The translations under genes were made by a program, and so were the position numbers. This document shows, in pieces, positions 60,866-64,000 of a stretch of DNA of 64,000 bases (position 1 is its first letter; the number at the start of each line of letters is the position of its first letter). Under the pieces are notes generated by a model. It was given only the letters and a program-made list of their open reading frames with translations. It was not told the DNA's origin and did no database searches. The stretch is from Costus lasius. Its lineage: Eukaryota; Streptophyta; Magnoliopsida; Zingiberales; Costaceae. The stretch is taken from assembly GCA_027563935.2 (NCBI GenBank), contig CM050453.2:13906001-13970000 (forward strand), in the 5' to 3' direction.

Positions 60866-62041
60866 TGTTGTCACGCCCCGGTCGGATCGGCCTGAAAACA
60901 GCCCTTAACCGCTGTCTCAGGACTATCCGGTGGAACACCGGAACGCAACTCTCTCTAGGGTTTCTGGCCCCAAAATCGAAAACCCTAACTCTCCGATTAA
61001 ATTTTATCCCCAAATTACAGTTCACTCTGAGAAACCCTAACCATAGATTAGGAAAAATCAAACCCTAAATCAGAATTACCGAAAATCCCAAATTTTACCT
61101 TCAAACGAATTTTGACCAAAGTCAAAACTCAATCGCCGCTGCCGAGTTTTGATCTTGCTTACGTCAGCCACTCGACTGCTGACGTCACCCTCCGATTTCG
61201 TTCGCCGCTCGCGAATTCGAAATCACGCCGCCAATTTTGACTTCCGCCCGCTGACGTCTGCTTGCGTCAGCCGAAATCGATTTCGTTGACCGCCTTAGGT
61301 GTTGACTTTTGCCTCGAATCGAACGCCGTTCGATTCGTTACCGCGTCGTCGTCTTCCTCGAGTCGAACGCAGCCGCTGCGTTCGTTCGTGCACCCGTGTG
61401 TCGCCGGAGAAGCGTGCTGGGAGGGTACCGCCTGTACCTCACCTCCGCTCCTCGCTGTCGACGGTCGCCTACTGCCGGAGGGGTCCGAAAATATCGCCTC
61501 ACACCAGAAACAGGGAAGGGAATGCGTGGAAGGAAGAATCTCTTATTCTTACGCCAAATCCTAGTTACAAGCTACTCGGAGCCGACGACCCCCGCCGCCG
61601 ACCGGTATCCCACTCCCCTCCCTCGCCGGTGATCCGCTGATCCCGGTTACAGATCTCTTTTGAAACTCTCAGTCCCAATGAAGCTCCCTGATGGTGGAGT
61701 TGCGCCCCCTCCTCCTCCATCGCTCGCTGCTTCTTCCTTTTATTGATGGAAGCCGCCGCCTCCTAGCGACTGTGCCGCTCGTCCGAGAATCTCGCCACCT
61801 CCTCACTGTAGCCGCGTCCAAGCTCGATTCGACCACGTCCGCTTCGCTCGGCGATGACGCCATCTTCGCCGCGCCCGAATTTCACGAGGGAGATGAGCTC
61901 TCGCGTGATACGGGGTCAACGCCCCTGTTTGACCCGATCCAGCGGCCGTTGTTCGCCAAATCGAGCGATGTGCTCGATTTCTTGTGTGGGCTTGGACTTG
62001 CACGTGGCCCATTGGGCATTGGGCCGAACCGGGGCCTAACA
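60866..62041 (-). mobile_element. 3' LTR of W
   Basis: 1176 bases, TG...CA. Next to it on the minus strand is GGGCGGGGGAGAATTG, the polypurine tract. Confidence 0.88.
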
Positions 62042-62056
62042 ATTCTCCCCCGCCCA
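62042..62056 (-). other. Polypurine tract of W
   Basis: Minus strand TTGGGCGGGGGAGAAT, adjoining the 3' LTR. It is also inside the gag reading frame (codes GRGRIV). Confidence 0.75.
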
Positions 62057-62066
62057 ATTTGGACAT

Positions 62067-63316
62067 CGTCCTCGATGTCTGTCATGGGCGGATCTTGGGC
62101 AACTATTGCTCCGATCCTCAAAGCCCCGATCCGACACTGCTGCGCTCCCGTGGCAGTGTGTGGAACTACCTGCAGTGATCCAATCCGCGGTTGTTCAGTT
62201 TCTTCAGCCCCCTCGGCTGAATCCTGCGCCGCTATTGCCATGAGCTTTTGCTTGCTGGGGCAATCCTTTACCCAGTGAGGACCGCCGCACCAAAAACAAC
62301 CTTATGGCTTTTGCTCCCGTCGTCCCGGTGAACCCTTGTTCTGCCGGTGAAAGGGTCTACCCCTCTCTGGAACTCTAGCTCCCGGCGGTGTCCGTGGGGA
62401 GCCGCGCTGAGAACCGTACTTTGGTGGTGTCCTGAATTTCTTTGGTGGTGCTGGTTTGAAACTTCTGTTATCCACCAGAGATTCAGCCACCGCCGCAGCC
62501 ACCCTCCAGTCAACCGGCTCGCGACGTCGGACCTCCGTTTCTGCCCATGGCTGAAGGCCCCAGAGGAAGAAATACCTCATATCGTCCTCTGTCATGCCCG
62601 GAAGCTCCAGCATCAAAGTGGAGAAAGCTCTGACGTACTCCTGGATCGAGCCTGTATGCCTCAGTCGATCCAGTTTGCCACGCGCCTGATCCGTCGAGTT
62701 TCCGGGAAGAAACTGCCGCCGCAGTTCCTCACGAAAAGTTTCCCAACTCCAGCTAGTAGTCCCTGATGTAGAGCCGACTTTGGTTCGCCACCAAAGTTTC
62801 GCATCGCTTGTGAGATAGGCGATGCACACTTGCACCCGATCTCCTGCAGAAATATGGTTAGCTGAAAACAATTGCTCCATATCCCAGATAAAGTTTTCGA
62901 CCTCTCTGGACGATCGAGCCCCCCCCCCCCCCCCCGAACGTCGCTGGGTCAGGCACGCGCATCCTCGGTTTGGGAGCCTCCTGCTCCACCGGTGCCGCTG
63001 TTGATTGCGATACTTGCGTTAGGGCTAAACGCAGTACCCTAACTTCTGCGTGCATGTCTTCCTTCATGCGAGCCATCTCCCCTGGCAGATGGATCAGACC
63101 CTCCACGGTCTGTTGCATGACCTCAATCTGCAACCTCTGTTGTTCGATCTGCAACCTCTGCTGTTCGATCTGCAACCTCTGCTGCTCGATCAGCAATTCC
63201 TGATCCTCCACTGTCTTCTGAAGGCTTTCCACCTGTGGAATCATCCCATTGCCTCCACCACTGGCCAGACCGAGCACCTGCTCGATCTGAGCAATGCGAT
63301 CACCCTGGTTCACCAT
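62067..63316 (-). pseudogene. Gag of W with coiled coil, G-tract and one stop
   Basis: It starts MVNQGDRIAQIEQVLGLASG. A predicted coiled coil follows, with three tandem QQRLQIE heptads (21-bp DNA repeats at 63128-63190). Then comes VPDPATF and a 17-base G run at 62919-62935 (C on the plus strand) that throws the frame. The Gag core continues MEQLFSANHISAGDRVQVC, AKLWWRTK, FREELRRQFLPGN, GSIQEYVRAFSTLMLELPG and FFLWGLQPWAETEVR. A TAA (about 62301) precedes the zinc knuckle CFWCGGPHWVKDC. The frame then runs through the polypurine tract into the LTR to about 61882. No protease, RT or integrase is present. Confidence 0.85.
62919..62935. repeat. 17-base C homopolymer
   Basis: It lies inside the Gag of W. 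A run this long is prone to slippage and to sequencing error, so its length and the frameshift it causes should not be trusted without checking. Confidence 0.9.
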
Positions 63317-63479
63317 CTCCTCAGGTTCAGTCGTCTCCTTGGCTTTTCCTTTATCCTACTTGGGCCGGATGTCCTCTGACGCTCCTCTGGCTGTGTGGGT
63401 GATTTTCTGCAATTTCAAACCTTTCTTCACCTTCGAGGGTGAAGTTGAAGGTGCCGTGTTTGCTGTAACACGTTTGCCC

Positions 63480-63490
63480 GCTCTGATACC
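63480..63490 (-). other. Primer-binding site of W (tRNA-iMet)
   Basis: Minus strand GGTATCAGAGC directly follows the LTR end ACAACA. Confidence 0.85.
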
Positions 63491-64000
63491 TGTTGTCACG
63501 CCCCGGTCGGATCGGCCTGAAAACAGCCCTTAACTGCTGTCTCAGGACTATCCGGTGGAACACCGGAATGCAACTCTCTCTAGGGTTTCTGGCCCCAAAT
63601 CGAAAACCCTAACTCTCCGATTAAATTTTATCCCCAAATTACAGTTCACTCCGAGAAACCCTAACCCTAGATTAGGAAAAATCAAACCCTAAATCAGAAT
63701 TACCGAAAATCCTAAATTTTACCTTCAAAAGAATTTTGACCAAAGTCAAAACTCAATCGCCACTGCCGAGTTTTGATCTTGCTTACGTCAGCCGCTCGAC
63801 TGCTGACGTCACCCTCCGATTTCGTTCGCCGCTCGCGAATTCGAAATCACGCCGCCAATTTTGACTTACGCCCGCTGACGTCTGCTTGCGTCAGCCGAAA
63901 TCGATTTCGCCAAATCGATTTCGTTGACCGCCTTAGGTGTTGACTTTTGCCTCGAATCGAACGCCGTTCGATTCGTTACCGCGTCGTCGTCTTCCTCGAG
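63491..64000 (-). mobile_element. 5' LTR of W (cut by window end)
   Basis: It matches 60866 onward. It has an extra 17-base segment near 63905 that duplicates 'aaatcgatttcg'. Confidence 0.88.

Larger units (their letters stand above)
60866..64000 (-). mobile_element. Element W: short gag-only LTR retrotransposon (right end outside the window)
   Basis: The left LTR 60866-62041 begins TGTTGTCACGCCCCGG and ends GGGGCCTAACA on the plus strand. The right LTR starts identically at 63491 and runs to the window end. The primer site beside 63490 and the polypurine tract beside 62041 set minus orientation. The internal part is only 1449 bases and encodes Gag alone. I count about ten substitutions and one insertion over the roughly 510 shared LTR bases. 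It fits the class of gag-only non-autonomous (TR-GAG) elements. Confidence 0.88.

Noticed and set aside
61262..62278. Several 60-195 codon GC-rich ORFs
   Set aside because: They lie in the LTR of W and partly overlap its Gag tail; the same LTR sequence restarts at 63491, so they are not separate genes.

Overview
The window is plant nuclear DNA. One gene of the glutamate carboxypeptidase II / ALTERED MERISTEM PROGRAM 1 type (M28 peptidase) lies on the minus strand, with introns bounded by GT-AG. Its first exon is very GC-rich against AT-rich surroundings, which is common in monocots, so I lean to a non-grass monocot but cannot name a species. Almost everything else is transposable-element sequence. 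I saw no bacterial-type operons, rRNA, tRNA genes or CRISPR.

Layout. 1-8623: a minus-strand, apparently non-coding Ty1/copia-type element. Its 3' LTR is cut by the window start. It carries a non-autonomous hAT insertion (366-1732, with an 8-bp target-site duplication, TSD) and several tandem-repeat blocks. 8624-11431: non-coding, with a small TRIM-like retroelement at 9796-10552. 11432-15733: five exons of the AMP1-like gene. One extra base in exon 1 breaks the reading frame, and the 3' exons (last metal-ligand His and dimerisation domain) were not found. 16129-16701: a tandem duplication and an AT microsatellite. 17200-32047: an old Ty3/gypsy element (called G here) whose reverse transcriptase (RT) is split by element X (20197-31612, TSD TCCAA). 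Inside X is an odd inverted pair of LTR-Y copies around a third LTR-like block.

32048-57036: a plus-strand Athila-like element (X2). It carries a copia fragment inside its 5' LTR, a solo LTR-Y just before its polypurine tract (PPT) and, inside its 3' LTR, a complete 13.4-kb minus-strand Athila element Z (43621-56998, TSD TGTGG) with gag, protease, RT/RNase H, integrase and an extra 3' ORF. 57004-58980: LTR remnants. 58981-60760: nothing recognisable. 60866 to the window end: a short minus-strand, gag-only LTR element W.

How it fits together. The retroelements form a readable nested stack: G is oldest, X and X2 landed in its pol, a copia fragment, LTR-Y and Z landed in X2. All pol/gag frames inspected carry stops or frameshifts, so none looks autonomous now, although Z and W have similar LTR pairs and are fairly young. 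The least expected feature is a family-specific set of short inverted-repeat motifs. They sit in the LTRs of at least four LTR families and reappear in the internal spacer next to the extra ORF of the Athila-type elements.
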